Part shown: one piece after another, positions 44,153 to 54,500 of the stretch | Numbering within the stretch: position 1 is the first letter of the stretch | Layout of the letters: the number at the start of each line of letters is the position of its first letter | Assembly (NCBI GenBank): GCA_013306675.1 | Contig: JABLUY010000002.1 | Location: forward strand, 248,001-312,000 | DNA: 64,000 nt | Direction of reading: 5' to 3' | Source: Thraustochytrium sp. TN22 | Lineage: Eukaryota > Sar > Bigyra > Thraustochytrida > Thraustochytriidae | The notes under the pieces: model-generated | The model's database searches: none | Told to the model about the DNA's origin: nothing | The model's input: only the letters and a program-made list of their open reading frames with translations | Program-made: the position numbers and the translations under genes

Positions 44153-46321
44153 ATGCGCGGCGCGGCGGCGGGCGTGGCGGAGGTGCAGCAGCGCGTGACG
44201 GAGGCGCGCGGCGCGCCGGTGGTGGGCGTGGTGGCGGTGGGCGTGGTGGTGGGCGTGGCCGCGCGGCGCAGGTCGCGCGGCTCAGACGAGTACACGACGC
44301 TGGAGGTGGTGGACGCGGGCGCCGCCAAGACTGGCGCGGCGGGCCACGCGCGCGCGCGCGTGCAGGTGTTCGGGTCGCCCGGCGCGGCCTTCCCGCGCGT
44401 GCACAGTGTGGGAGACCTCGTGGTCATCTACAATGCCAAGGCTATCCTCTTCTTCGACCGCCTGCAGCTGACGGTCAACCTGCGCAAGGCTGGCATGGTC
44501 AAGGTGTTCTCGCGCAGCTGGACTGCGCAGGGCGGCGCGTACTCGGTGGCCGGCACGCGGCCGCCGGGCGGCGCAGTGGAGCCGTCGCCGGCGCTGCTGG
44601 CAGACCTGCGCGCCGGCGCGGACGCGCTGCTGCCGCAGCAGTGGCTGTTGTCCGGCTCCACCTGGCGCGACGAGACACTGCCGGGCGTGGACGCCAAGGC
44701 GCTCTTTGGCAATGACACGCACTGCGTGGCGGTCAAGATTCTGAGCCGTGCGCAGTCCAACCCGCTGGTCATCGAGGTCTCGGATGCCGATCTCGCGCCG
44801 CGCACCGCGGAGCTGCGCATCGACTCGCACGAGACGCTCGAGCAGTGCGGGCTCAACGACTGTCCTGACGGCGCCTGGGTCAGCGTGCAGGGCGTACACG
44901 TCATCTCGCGCTCCTCCGCGGACCATTGCTTGGTGCTGGGCACCACGCGCGGCCGCACCTCTGCGCTGCGCATGAGCCGCCTGCCGCCCTTGCGCGATGG
45001 TTCTACGCCTGTTCTGCACGAGATCGAGGTTGCGGAGAGCTCGCTGGCGCTGGCCTACGACATGGCGGCCGTCGCCACCGCGGCTCCGGGGGAACTTGAG
45101 GCTGCGGGCCACCACGTTGCAGCCCTGCAGCGCGCCACCTCCTTTGAGCCTGCATTGCCCGCCACCAACGCGGCAGCGGGGTCCTCGACGGCGGCAGCGG
45201 CAGCAGCAGTAGCAGCAGAGGCGGGGCCAGCAGTAGCTGCAGCGGATGCAGCAGCAGCATCAGCGCCAGCGGCAGCGGTTGCTGCTGCCGCTTCAGCCAC
45301 GAAGGCCGTTGCAGGCATTTACGACGAAGACGACGAAGCGGACCACCATCACGACCTCGCTCACGATGATGAGGAGGAGGACGAAGAGGATGAGACGCGA
45401 GACGATGGCGGCGACGGCCGTGGCGGTCGTGGCGCTTGGGCTTCGCAAATGGCGTCGCCGCCCAGACAGCTTCGCACGTCCGCGCGGCTAGCCAAAGCGG
45501 CGCGCACGACCAAGTCAGCCACGCTGCCGCCGCCGCCGCCGCCGCTGCCCACCTCGCCGTCTTCGTCCGTCTCGGGCTCTCTGTCGCGCGGGACCTCGGT
45601 GCTGGGCGGCCTGCTGGAGCTTTCGCGCGTTGTCCTGGAAATCGATGGAGCAGACATCGGCGAGACGCAGCACTCGATGATGGCGGGGCATGACACGAGC
45701 ATGCAACGTAGCGGCGGGGCCGCCCGCGGGCAGGGCGGCGAAAGCGGCGACAGCGGCGACAGCGGCGAAAGCGGCACCGGCGAAAGCGGCACCTGCAGCG
45801 AGCGCGCCGCGTCGACGGGCGTGCCGAGCGAGGAGGAGCGAGACGCGGAGGCTTGCCGGCCCGTGCAGCTCTTCGCGCCCAGCGTCCGGCTGCACGAGGT
45901 CATGACGGCGTCCTCGGCCGAGCGCCTCTTGCGCACCTTCGGCGCAGATGCGGTGCTGCGGGTGCTCGTGCAGCCGGTCGAGCCCAGCTCGCACTTCCCG
46001 GACCTTGAGCTGCTCACAGCGCGCGTTACAGCCATCTACCCACCCATGGCGGAGGCCGCGCGCATGCTGGCCGCTTGGCCCTCGCAACCGGAGCCCGCCA
46101 GCTTCTTCCTTCGCGCCGAGGACCGCACCGGTGTACTGGAGCTGCGCCTCGGCTTGCACGCCCTGGCGCACCTTCATGACGCCCTGCGCTCCGACGCGCC
46201 CTTTGCCGCCTGGACGCTCGAGGTCCTCGCCCATATCCTCGCCCCCTCCGTCTGGACCACCTTTTGCGTGTACGCCGACGATGCCATGTTGGACACCGAC
46301 GTGGTCGCCGCTGCGCCTTGA
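44153..46321 (+). CDS. POT1-like telomere end-binding protein (probable)
   Basis: 722 residues. The first OB fold (~20-150) matches the telomere-end-binding pattern of POT1: GAPVVGVVAVGVVVGV strand, SDEYTTLEVVDAG, RVQVFGSPGAAFP, SVGDLVVIYNAK, FDRLQLTVN. Residues ~300-560 are low-complexity (Ala runs, an acidic block, Pro run, GES repeats). A second OB-like domain occupies ~565-710 (VLRVLVQPVEP, LLTARVTAIYP, FFLRAEDRTGVLELRLG). POT1 binds the single-stranded telomeric overhang and limits DNA-damage signalling and telomerase access. The very long linker is unusual. Another OB-fold ssDNA protein is possible; the GD-hydrophobic-R/N strand favours POT1. Confidence 0.62.
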   Translation: MRGAAAGVAEVQQRVTEARGAPVVGVVAVGVVVGVAARRRSRGSDEYTTLEVVDAGAAKTGAAGHARARVQVFGSPGAAFPRVHSVGDLVVIYNAKAILFFDRLQLTVNLRKAGMVKVFSRSWTAQGGAYSVAGTRPPGGAVEPSPALLADLRAGADALLPQQWLLSGSTWRDETLPGVDAKALFGNDTHCVAVKILSRAQSNPLVIEVSDADLAPRTAELRIDSHETLEQCGLNDCPDGAWVSVQGVHVISRSSADHCLVLGTTRGRTSALRMSRLPPLRDGSTPVLHEIEVAESSLALAYDMAAVATAAPGELEAAGHHVAALQRATSFEPALPATNAAAGSSTAAAAAAVAAEAGPAVAAADAAAASAPAAAVAAAASATKAVAGIYDEDDEADHHHDLAHDDEEEDEEDETRDDGGDGRGGRGAWASQMASPPRQLRTSARLAKAARTTKSATLPPPPPPLPTSPSSSVSGSLSRGTSVLGGLLELSRVVLEIDGADIGETQHSMMAGHDTSMQRSGGAARGQGGESGDSGDSGESGTGESGTCSERAASTGVPSEEERDAEACRPVQLFAPSVRLHEVMTASSAERLLRTFGADAVLRVLVQPVEPSSHFPDLELLTARVTAIYPPMAEAARMLAAWPSQPEPASFFLRAEDRTGVLELRLGLHALAHLHDALRSDAPFAAWTLEVLAHILAPSVWTTFCVYADDAMLDTDVVAAAP
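45737..45793 (+). repeat. GGCGA(A/C)AGC-type coding repeat in POT1-like gene
   Basis: Short 9-bp units encode Gly-Glu-Ser / Gly-Asp-Ser repeats within the disordered linker. Confidence 0.8.
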
Positions 46322-46571
46322 CGTCCGCCTTGAACACGAGAATGTCCATGTCCATGTAAGATACTAAGACTCATTCACTGCCACCCGCAAGACAAGCAAC
46401 ACGTTGAACAAGCAACAAGCCAGGAGGGGGACTCGGAGTCCGATTCGGACTCGAAGTCGGCGGCATTAGCGAGGTGTCCCCGGACCAGCACTGGCAAAAA
46501 GCGAACCTCCAAAAGCAACGCTCCAAGATCGTGCCGAGAAGCTTCGCGGCGTCTTCCACGGTGCCACCACA

Positions 46572-46626
46572 GCGCCTTCGCGGCGCCTTCGCGGCGCCTT
46601 CGCGGCGCCTTCGCGGCGCCTTCGCG
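46572..46626. repeat. 11-bp tandem repeat GCGCCTTCGCG
   Basis: Five nearly exact copies 250 bp downstream of the POT1-like gene. Confidence 0.85.
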
Positions 46627-48007
46627 GCACGAGGCTGCACGCGCTCGGCGGTGCGGCGCACAAGGCCCAAGCAAACCCCTTCGCGATGGCCGATTCACCT
46701 GCAGGCCGCCGGCGGCCCCTGCTTCGTGGCGGCTAGACCAGGACACCACGCCTGCCGGTGCCACCACGTCAGCCATCATCAGCAGCTGAGCCCGGGCCGT
46801 GACAAGGCTTCCTCAACGCATTCGCCGCACGCGACCACGTCAGTCATGGCGGGCGGCCACACTTGCTTGCTAAAAGTCTTGCTTGCTTGCAAGGCTTCGT
46901 TGGCTTGCATTCGCTCGCTCGCTCAAGGCTTGGCCGGTCCAGCGCGGCCGTCTTGCGACGAGAGGGAACGCGACGAGCCCGCCAGCGTCGTAGAGCCAAA
47001 TTTCCACGCACTGCAGCGGCAACGGCGTGGCAGGCTCGAGCCAGCGGCAGCCAGCCAGCCAGCCAGCTGCCACCGCTCCATCGGCGCCGGGCCGAACGTT
47101 GATTTGATTGCGCTGCGCCGCGCCGCCAAGCACTGGCGTGTCAGAAAGAGCAGCGCTGCGCAGTGGCCGCGCCACTGGCCAGATAGATGGCACAGTGGCA
47201 GCGCTGGGCCAGCCAGAGAGCGCTGACGTGGCCGGGACAGCCGCGGGCGGTCGCGCCCCGCAGCGGCCAGTGGCGCGCCTCCCGCGCGGCGAGAGCCAGC
47301 GCCCCTGCGCGCCTCTGGCCCCGCAGCGGCGTCGCCGCGGAGGCGCAGGCGCAGGGCGCGCGCAGTGAGAAGGGGGGCAGGTCTCCCGCAGCCGGGCAGC
47401 CGCATCGTTCCCAGAACGGTCTGCGCGGGTGCGGCGCCGCGCGCAAGTCCGTCTGGTCGTTTTCGAAAATCTTGCGACGCCCCTGCGTGCCCGCGCTGAC
47501 AGTGAGGCCGGCCTGCTCTCAGCCCCCTGCACGCCCGTGCTCGGCTGCCGCGCGGGCGCTGCGCCGCGCCGCCTCCGCCCCGCTTGCCCCGCCCCCTTCC
47601 GCGCCCTGCCTGCGTCCAGCGGGCGCCGGCGCGCAGGTTGGAACGATGAAGGCCGTACATGTGATCGCGAACCTTTGCCAGACTCCTGCCTGCCTGCCTG
47701 CCTGCCGCCGCCGTCGCGCGTCGCCGCCGCGCGCGGGAGAGCGCCCGGCGGCGCGGCAGCGCGACAGCGGCGCGTCTGCCCCCGCGCCGCGCCGCCGCCC
47801 CGCCGCGCCGCCGCCCGCCGCGCGCTGGACGACCCGGCAGGGAGGGGAGAGTTAACTTGGCGCACAAGTAAGATAAGGCGGGAGAGTTACCTTGTTAGGC
47901 CAGACTCGGAGTTCGTTCGCCTTCAAGTTGGCCCTTGCCAGTGGGGCTTGCAGGCGGTTCCTCGGTTCCGTGGCCACCCAGCCTGTTGCCTCTAGGCTTG
48001 CCGCCCA

Positions 48008-48056
48008 GACAAACAACCAAACAAACAACCAAACAAACAACCAACAAACAAACAAA
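48008..48056. repeat. 12-bp AACAAACAACCA repeat
   Basis: An A/C-only repeat of about four units, strikingly AT-rich for this region. Confidence 0.88.
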
Positions 48057-48433
48057 GGTCGCCTCGCTCGCCATCGCCCGCAGACGCAGCGCATGCTCTG
48101 GCGCCCGCGGCAGAGCGCAAACCTCGAGGCGCAGCAGCGCAGGACGCAAGGCAAGGCGAGGCGAGGCAGCGAGCCGGAGCCCGGCGGCGGCGCGTGCCGA
48201 GCGCAGCGGCAGCCAGCGCGGGGTCGTTCGGCCTGGCCTCGGGGGCGGCTCCGAGGGCGGTGGACACAGCACGGGGCTGGGACCTCGGCCCCGGCGGCGG
48301 CGCAGGCGCAGCTGGCCGCGGACGAGGAGAGGAGCGCGGGCGAGCAGAAACGAATCGAAGTGACGGAGCGAGGGCGAGCGCGAAGCGAAGCAAGAAGCGA
48401 AGCGAGACGAAGGAGATCTCGGGGAGCGGGAAG

Positions 48434-48466
<33 letters not shown>

Positions 48467-48490
48467 GGAGGAGGAGGAGGAGGAGGGACA

Positions 48491-49903
48491 ATGGTGGCGC
48501 CGGCGCGCCTCGAGGTGACGCTGGAGCCCGCCACTTCCATCTTCAGAGATGAGGGCGGCAAGTTCAATTACCTGTGCGCTTTCGTGGTGCTGCGGTGCGG
48601 GCCGGAGGGCCTCCCCGCGGACGTGGAGGCCGCCGCGTGCCGCGGCGAGGGCAGCCTGCCGCTCAAGTGCGAGCTGCTGTACGAGGACGGCGCCGTGGTG
48701 CCGGTGCGCCAGGGCAAGCCGGCGCTGCAGATCTTCGGCTGCGCGGGCACGGAGAAGCTCGAGGAGGCCCAGGCGCTGTGCGACTGCCGCGCCCGCCACG
48801 GCTCGGTGCGCTACCGCATCCTCAAGCTCTCGCGCAACCATGACGGCAAGGAGTTCCGCCTGCGCCTGAGTCTGGACGGCGTGCCGGCCGAGGTGGTGGC
48901 GCCCGCCGTGACGCGACCCACGCACGTCTACTCGAAGCGCAAGTGGCTGCGCGCCAATGAGCGCGCCCCGGAGAGCGAGCAGCGCAAGCGCGTCGAGGAG
49001 CTCGCCACCGAGGAGAACCTGCGCCTGGCCAGCGACGCCGCGCTGCCGCGCGCCGCCGAGCAGCTTGCCACGCCAATTCGCGTCATCTCCGGCCTTGAGC
49101 CGCTCGAGCACCACTACCCGCTGCCCGTCAGCATCAATGCGCACCATGCCGCCGCGCACGACGCCCTCAGCGTCTCGCACCAGTCCTCCCACGAGTCCGA
49201 CGACGAGGACCCCGAGTACGTGCCGCCGCGCGCCACATCCAGCGGTCGTCGCGTTCTTTCGCGCCTGCGCAAGCCCTCTGCGATCGCTCGCGAAGCTGCC
49301 GCGCCCCCGCGCCCGGCCTGGCCCATGGCCCGCAGCGTCAGTGCCGCCAGCACCGCTAGCTTTGCCAGCGTCTCCTCCGCGGGTCTGCCGCCGCTGCCGC
49401 CCCCGCCGCAGCTGCTCGCGCCTTCCGACGCCGCGCCGCACGCGCGTGACGGCGCTTCGCTCCTCAAGGTCGACGAGGCTAGCTCTACGCCCATCGAGGG
49501 CGCCGCGGAGTCGCAGCCTGCGATGGCTACTGCCACGCCGCCCCCCACCATCGCTGCCACCACAAGCACGACCACGACCCCGTCCACCACACGGAGCGAT
49601 GCGGCCATCTTCCGCAAGGTTCTGGTCCAGCTTCAGGTCCTGCAGACGCAGATGAAGCGCTTCAATGACACCGTGCAGGACTCGCAGCAGCGCATTGAGG
49701 CGCTCGAGGCTGAGAACAATCAGCTCAAGCGCCGCCTCGACGAGCTCGGCGACGACTCGCGCATGTACAAGCGCGCCAAGCCCAGTCCCGTGCCTGGCCT
49801 CGGCGGCCCGCTCACCCTGCCGCGCTCCCATTCGCTCGGTATGGTGGGCGACGACGACGGTCTCGGACTCGTCGACTTTGAGAACGTCTTCGGCGCCTGG
49901 TGA
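48491..49903 (+). CDS. Unassigned protein with beta-rich head and C-terminal leucine zipper
   Basis: 470 residues. The first ~130 residues look like a beta-sandwich: PLKCELLYEDGAVVPV, then VRYRILKLSRNHDGKEFRLRLSLDG, with a basic KRKWLRANERAP after it. The pattern recalls Rel-type or immunoglobulin-like DNA-binding domains, but I cannot establish homology. The centre is Ser/Pro/Ala/Thr-rich. Residues ~375-420 form a leucine-zipper coiled coil (VLVQLQVLQTQMKRFNDTV, RIEALEAENNQLKRRLDEL), followed by an acidic tail (LGLVDFENVFGAW). The whole suggests a dimeric nuclear regulator. Start set at the ATG after the GAG/AGC repeats. Confidence 0.62.
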   Translation: MVAPARLEVTLEPATSIFRDEGGKFNYLCAFVVLRCGPEGLPADVEAAACRGEGSLPLKCELLYEDGAVVPVRQGKPALQIFGCAGTEKLEEAQALCDCRARHGSVRYRILKLSRNHDGKEFRLRLSLDGVPAEVVAPAVTRPTHVYSKRKWLRANERAPESEQRKRVEELATEENLRLASDAALPRAAEQLATPIRVISGLEPLEHHYPLPVSINAHHAAAHDALSVSHQSSHESDDEDPEYVPPRATSSGRRVLSRLRKPSAIAREAAAPPRPAWPMARSVSAASTASFASVSSAGLPPLPPPPQLLAPSDAAPHARDGASLLKVDEASSTPIEGAAESQPAMATATPPPTIAATTSTTTTPSTTRSDAAIFRKVLVQLQVLQTQMKRFNDTVQDSQQRIEALEAENNQLKRRLDELGDDSRMYKRAKPSPVPGLGGPLTLPRSHSLGMVGDDDGLGLVDFENVFGAW

Positions 49904-50466
49904 ATTTCTGCCATTCGCCACGGCAGGGCCTCCTTCTTCTCTCCTTGTATACATACATGCCTTGTCATGAGCGTGGACGAAGTCTCCAGCCCATGACCGA
50001 GGACTAAGCCTGATTTTCTATTTGCCTGACGCCTTCTTGCGAGTGCAGTGCTGGGTGAGAGGTATGCGTGTGATTCATGCGAGGTTGATTCGTGCGTGAG
50101 ATCGGCGCGTGGGATCGATGCGCGTGTGATTGGTTGATGCGTCACCCGGCGCGTTCCTCATGCAGCCAGTGACTCGCGCGAGCTCAAACTCGTAGCGGAA
50201 TCCTTGTTCAAGTCCAGTCCCAGTTGGCCCTCGTTCACTTGATCACAAGCAGTGCTTGCAATGCGGCAGCCCCGGAACCGTAGTCGTGACTTGGCCACTT
50301 CAACTTGGCCATGAAGCGCACTCACATGTCATCATGAGCCACTGACAGACTTGGCCCTACTAATTTGACGTTAACGCCAGTGCACACATCAACGGACACT
50401 GCATCAATCAAGGCTTCGACGAAAGTCTCGTCCTTCCCCGCCACGCCACGGCCAAAGCAGGCAGCC
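49904..50466. other. Intergenic, nothing recognised
   Basis: 563 bp between same-strand genes, with lower GC than the flanks. Short GTGATTCATGCG-like repeats appear near 50070-50120. No gene or known element. Confidence 0.5.
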
Positions 50467-51393
50467 ATGGGCCAGACCAAGCGGCCGCGGGGCGGCGTCG
50501 CGGGCGGCGCGGCGCGAGGGCCAGCATGGTCGCCGCTCTCGCTCAAGACGCTGCCCCTCTTGCAGGAGGAGACGCGCTTCATGTGCGGCGTGTACCGCAA
50601 GGCGCCAAGTGAGGCGCTCTACCGCCACCTGAGCTTCCGTGCGGACGAACTCCAAGAGTTCGCGCTCGCAAATGAGGGCGACGCTCGCGGCGTGTTGCTG
50701 GAAGGCATGCGTCTGCAGCTGCTCGAGGCGCTCCAGGGTGGCGAACAACAGACCAAGATCGACTCCGCGTCGCCTTCGGACGCGGGGCAGACGCAAGATG
50801 AGACCAAAGACGAGGAGCTCTTGGAGGACTTTGCGCATGAGTACGCCGCCAGCACCACGCCTGTGCGCGCCAAGACCCCTTCGGCAGACGTCATGCCGCT
50901 GTATCCGTGGGAGTGCCGCCGTCGCGCTGCGGAACCCCGACCGCGCTCCGTGCACCAAGCACCAGCTCAGCAGGCTGCAATCATGGCCGCCTTATCCTAT
51001 GCCGCGGCGCATGGCAGCGCGGACAGCGGTGCGGTCCCCTACACCTCCCCCTTTGCCAAGGAGATTGCGGCCCCGGCGATCCGCGAGGCCAAGGAGGAGA
51101 AACAGAGCGAGGAACCGCCTGTCGAGACGGACGCGCGCGTTGTCGCGCGCTTCCAGATCAAGCTGACGCAGGACGAGTACATGGAGGTGGTACGCCGGCG
51201 CGAGGTGCGTAAAGCGCGTCAGCGAGCGCAGGTGTTGGTGGCGGCGCATGAGGCGGCCTCCGAGGAGCGCCGTAAGAACCTATATCGTTTGGAGGACCCA
51301 TACGAGGCCCCGTGGCGGCGAGAGCTGGGTGCCAGGCTGCGACAAGCAGACCCTGCGGCCTGGGTTGCGCCACACAAGGACTTTAAAGTGTAG
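50467..51393 (+). CDS. Unassigned 308-residue protein
   Basis: I do not recognise the family. The N-terminal half has an ordered helical part (KTLPLLQEETRFMCGVYRK..., ELQEFALANEG, GMRLQLLEALQ). The centre is acidic and disordered. The last ~95 residues (FQIKLTQDEYMEVVRRREVRKARQRAQVLVAAH, then DPYEAPWRRELGARLR and WVAPHKDFKV) form a charged helix with a conserved-looking aromatic tail, as in some ciliary and centrosomal proteins; that is only an impression. It converges on the CEP164 gene with a 158-bp spacer. The start is the first ATG; upstream frame begins without one. Confidence 0.6.
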   Translation: MGQTKRPRGGVAGGAARGPAWSPLSLKTLPLLQEETRFMCGVYRKAPSEALYRHLSFRADELQEFALANEGDARGVLLEGMRLQLLEALQGGEQQTKIDSASPSDAGQTQDETKDEELLEDFAHEYAASTTPVRAKTPSADVMPLYPWECRRRAAEPRPRSVHQAPAQQAAIMAALSYAAAHGSADSGAVPYTSPFAKEIAAPAIREAKEEKQSEEPPVETDARVVARFQIKLTQDEYMEVVRRREVRKARQRAQVLVAAHEAASEERRKNLYRLEDPYEAPWRRELGARLRQADPAAWVAPHKDFKV

Positions 51394-51435
51394 CATGATA
51401 CCCTGGTACCTGACCCAGGCAGCACTACCGATAAA

Positions 51436-51438
<3 letters not shown>

Positions 51439-51484
<46 letters not shown>
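51439..51484. repeat. AG dinucleotide repeat
   Basis: About 23 uninterrupted AG units in the spacer between convergent genes. Confidence 0.95.
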
Positions 51485-51491
<7 letters not shown>

Positions 51492-51551
51492 AAGTTTCTG
51501 GCAGATCAATACATGGTACACGCACATGTGTCTACTCCTCGCCTATTTAAC

Positions 51552-54500
51552 CTAGATCTTGGTCTCGAGGTCCCTATCGTGAGGACGGAGTCGAGAGTGC
51601 GATCGTCGTGACGAGTGGTGCGCGTGCCTGCCGACGTAGCGCGAGGACTTGGAACGAGGCTTGAGGCGATTGCGCCGAGGGTTCGAGGACGACCCGGCCA
51701 CGCTGCTGGTGGACATGAGCGAAGGTACCGAGGAGACGCGCTCCAAGTCGCGCCGAAAGTTGAGCAGCCACTGCGAGTGCTCCTGAGCCAGCGCCTGGTG
51801 CTCACTCCAACGCGTCTCCATGAGCCGCATCTCCTCCGGCAGGACGGACACCTCGCGAAGGACCGGCGCCGGGGATGCTGACCTAGAGTCCGCAGCGGCG
51901 TACGCGCTCGCTGCCGCAATCGAAGTGTCTAGCCGCTGGTACCCGTTCTCCACATGCGAATTGCTGCTCGGCGGTCGGAAAGGGCGCGGCCGAGGCACTG
52001 GGACGACGGGCGGCGCGCTTGCTTCGTGCAGAATCTGGCCATGTTCATCCACAAGGACATACTGTCGCGGAGGCGCGGCCGGAAGGTAGTAGGGCAACGG
52101 CGCCGAGGCCGACTGCGGGTAGACCGGGTAGGCGAAGGCGGCGGCGCTCGAGACGCCAGGCGCCAGCGGCACCCGCGGCGGCGGCGCGGCCGATGCGCTC
52201 GCCGCATGCCGCATCTCCGGTACACTGGATGGATGGTAGTGGTGTTGGTGGTGCTGGTGGTGCAAGTAGCGGCTTTGCGCCGTCCCATTGCCTAAAAACG
52301 AGGCGTTCTCGTCGCCGCCGGGCCCCATCGTAAAACCATCCATGCCGTCATCGGCATCATCGTCAACGTCGTCGTTCTCGGCGCGGCCGGCATCGCCGAG
52401 CAAGAAGTGATCCGCGCGGTAGGCGTCGAGCGCACGCACAAAGGCGGCCCGCGCCTGCGCATCCTCCGGATCGGCTGCGCAGCGCGCAGCGTGGTCGGCC
52501 ACGGCGTCGCGCATCTCGGCGAGGCCGTGAAGCCACTCGAGCTTTTGCTCCAGGTCGCGTAGTGCGTCCGAAATCTCGTCAACCTGAAGCTCCAGCACGT
52601 TGCCGACCTTACCAATGGCGGCCGACTGTTCGCCCTCACCCAGGTCGCGCCACGCCGCCTGCTGCCGAGTGAGCCGTTCGCGCTGCTCTTCGAGCTCGCG
52701 CTGCTGGTTTTGCAGCAAGTCCTGCGCGGACGCGATGGCCTCGCGCTCCGCGTCTGCTTCACGCTTCCACACGACCAACAGCTGCGCCTGGTCAGCCTCA
52801 GACATGCTGCCGCGACCGGCGTAGCCACTCCGCCGCTCTGGTACCGGAGTGGACGCGCCCTCATGCTGGTCGCGGAGACGCTGCTCGAGGCGTAGCAGCT
52901 TGCGCTTGACCTCCTTGGCGTGGTCCTCCACCTTGCGTCGCTCGCGCTCCAGCGCACGCCGCTCCTCGTCCAGGCGTTGGCGCTCCGCCTCGCGCGCACG
53001 CTGCATGCTCGCGAGCTGCTGCTGCAGGTCGCGCACGCGCTGCTGGAGGTCCAGGGTCTCCTGCGTCGCCTGCGCCATCTGGTCCTCGGTGCGCGGACGT
53101 TTCGCCACGGCAGTTGCCAAGGCCGCAACGGCCGCCGCCTTGGCGTCCTCCAGGTCCGCCATCTGCTGATGCAGGCCGTCCACCTCCTGAATGGCGTCCT
53201 GACGCTCCTTGTCGGCCTTGCGAGCTTGCTCTCGGAGGGAACGTACGGTTTGCATTTGAGCGGCGAGGCCATTCCGCGCCTCGTCAAGCTCTTGGCGCAG
53301 GGAGGAGGCTTCCTCTTCCAGGTCGGCCTTGCGAAGCGCGTGCTGGCGGTTGGCGGACTCCAACGCGTGAAGGCGACGCTTCTCCTCGCCAGCGGCGGCC
53401 CGCTGGCTCGCCAGCTCCTCGCTCAGCTCCTCCACCTGCTGGAGTGCATGCGACTCGGCCTCGCGCGCATGCGACACTTCGGCCTCGACCTTGCGGAGGC
53501 GCGTCCGCAGCGCGTGGGCGTCGCGCTGCAGAGAGACGACCTCCTGCGCCTGCAACGCGTGTGAAGAGGAGCGCTCCGCCTCCTCGGCGCGCGCCCCGAT
53601 CTCGGCCTGGCGCGCCGCGTCGAGATCGCTCCGCAGCGCGTCGACCTCGGCGTGCGCGCCGCGTAGCTCCGCGTGCAGCTTCTCCGCCTTGGCGCGTGCG
53701 CCGTCGGCGCTGTCCCGGGCGGTCTCTAGGTCGCGCTGCAGGGCGGCTCGCTCGTCGCGGAGCGCCGCGGCCTCCTCGCGCGCCCGCGCAAGGTCCGCGC
53801 CGGCATCGCTCTCGTCGGCGCGGCCCGCGAGCGCCGCGCGCGCCGCCTGCACTTCCGCGTGGAGGTGGGCTTGGTCACTGCGCGCCTCGTGCATGTCAGC
53901 GCCCAGTTGCTCGTTCAGCTCGGCCAGTTCTGCGTTGGCCTCGCGCAGCGTCTTGATCTCGCGCAAGAGGCGGCCCGCCGTGTCCTCGTCGTTGCTGGAG
54001 GCTGTGGCACGCACGGTCTCGGCCTCCTCGCGGGCCGCGCGCAAGTCGTTGCGCAGCCGCGCGATCTCCTCGTCGCGGCCTGCGCGCTCCGTCATGTGCA
54101 CTCGCTCGGCCTCGCGGAGCGCCTCTTGCAGGCCCTCGCGCTCCGCAATGGCGCGCTGCTGGCCGGCGCGCGCCTCTTCGTGCTTGCGCTCGAGATCGTT
54201 GACTTCGCGCGCCAGGGCGGCGCTGCGCGCGCGAGCCTCCTCGAGCGCGGCATTGGACTCGGCCTCTCTAGAGCGGGCCTCGCGGCGCGCCGTGCCCTCC
54301 GAGGTTTCTGCTCTCGCGAGGTGCGCCTTGAGGGTATCCACCTCGTTCAGGAGGGCGACGCGCTCGTCGCGCGCCTGAGCGCGCGCCTCAGTCAGCTCGG
54401 AACGAGCCGCGTGCAGCTGTCGGCCAAGCTCGTGCAGGTTGCGCTCGGTTTCCTCTTCGCTCTGCGCGGCCCTCCGCGCCTCGCTCGTCTCCAACTCGGT

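Larger units (their letters stand above)
46322..48490. other. Long intergenic region, repeats only
   Basis: 2,169 bp with no supported gene. It contains an 11-bp unit GCGCCTTCGCG repeated about five times (46572-46626), AGCC (47049-47067) and TGCC (47687-47706) runs, a 12-bp AACAAACAACCA repeat (48008-48056) and an AGC run (about 48436-48470) ending near the next ATG. Long Arg/Ala/Gly frames on both strands are artefacts of 70-80% GC. GTAAG-type donors near 47870 could belong to UTR introns of the next gene. Confidence 0.5.

Noticed and set aside
47852-49954. Minus-strand frame of about 700 codons across the leucine-zipper gene
   Set aside because: Antisense shadow; contains repeat-derived Cys, Ser and Leu runs and no recognisable domain.
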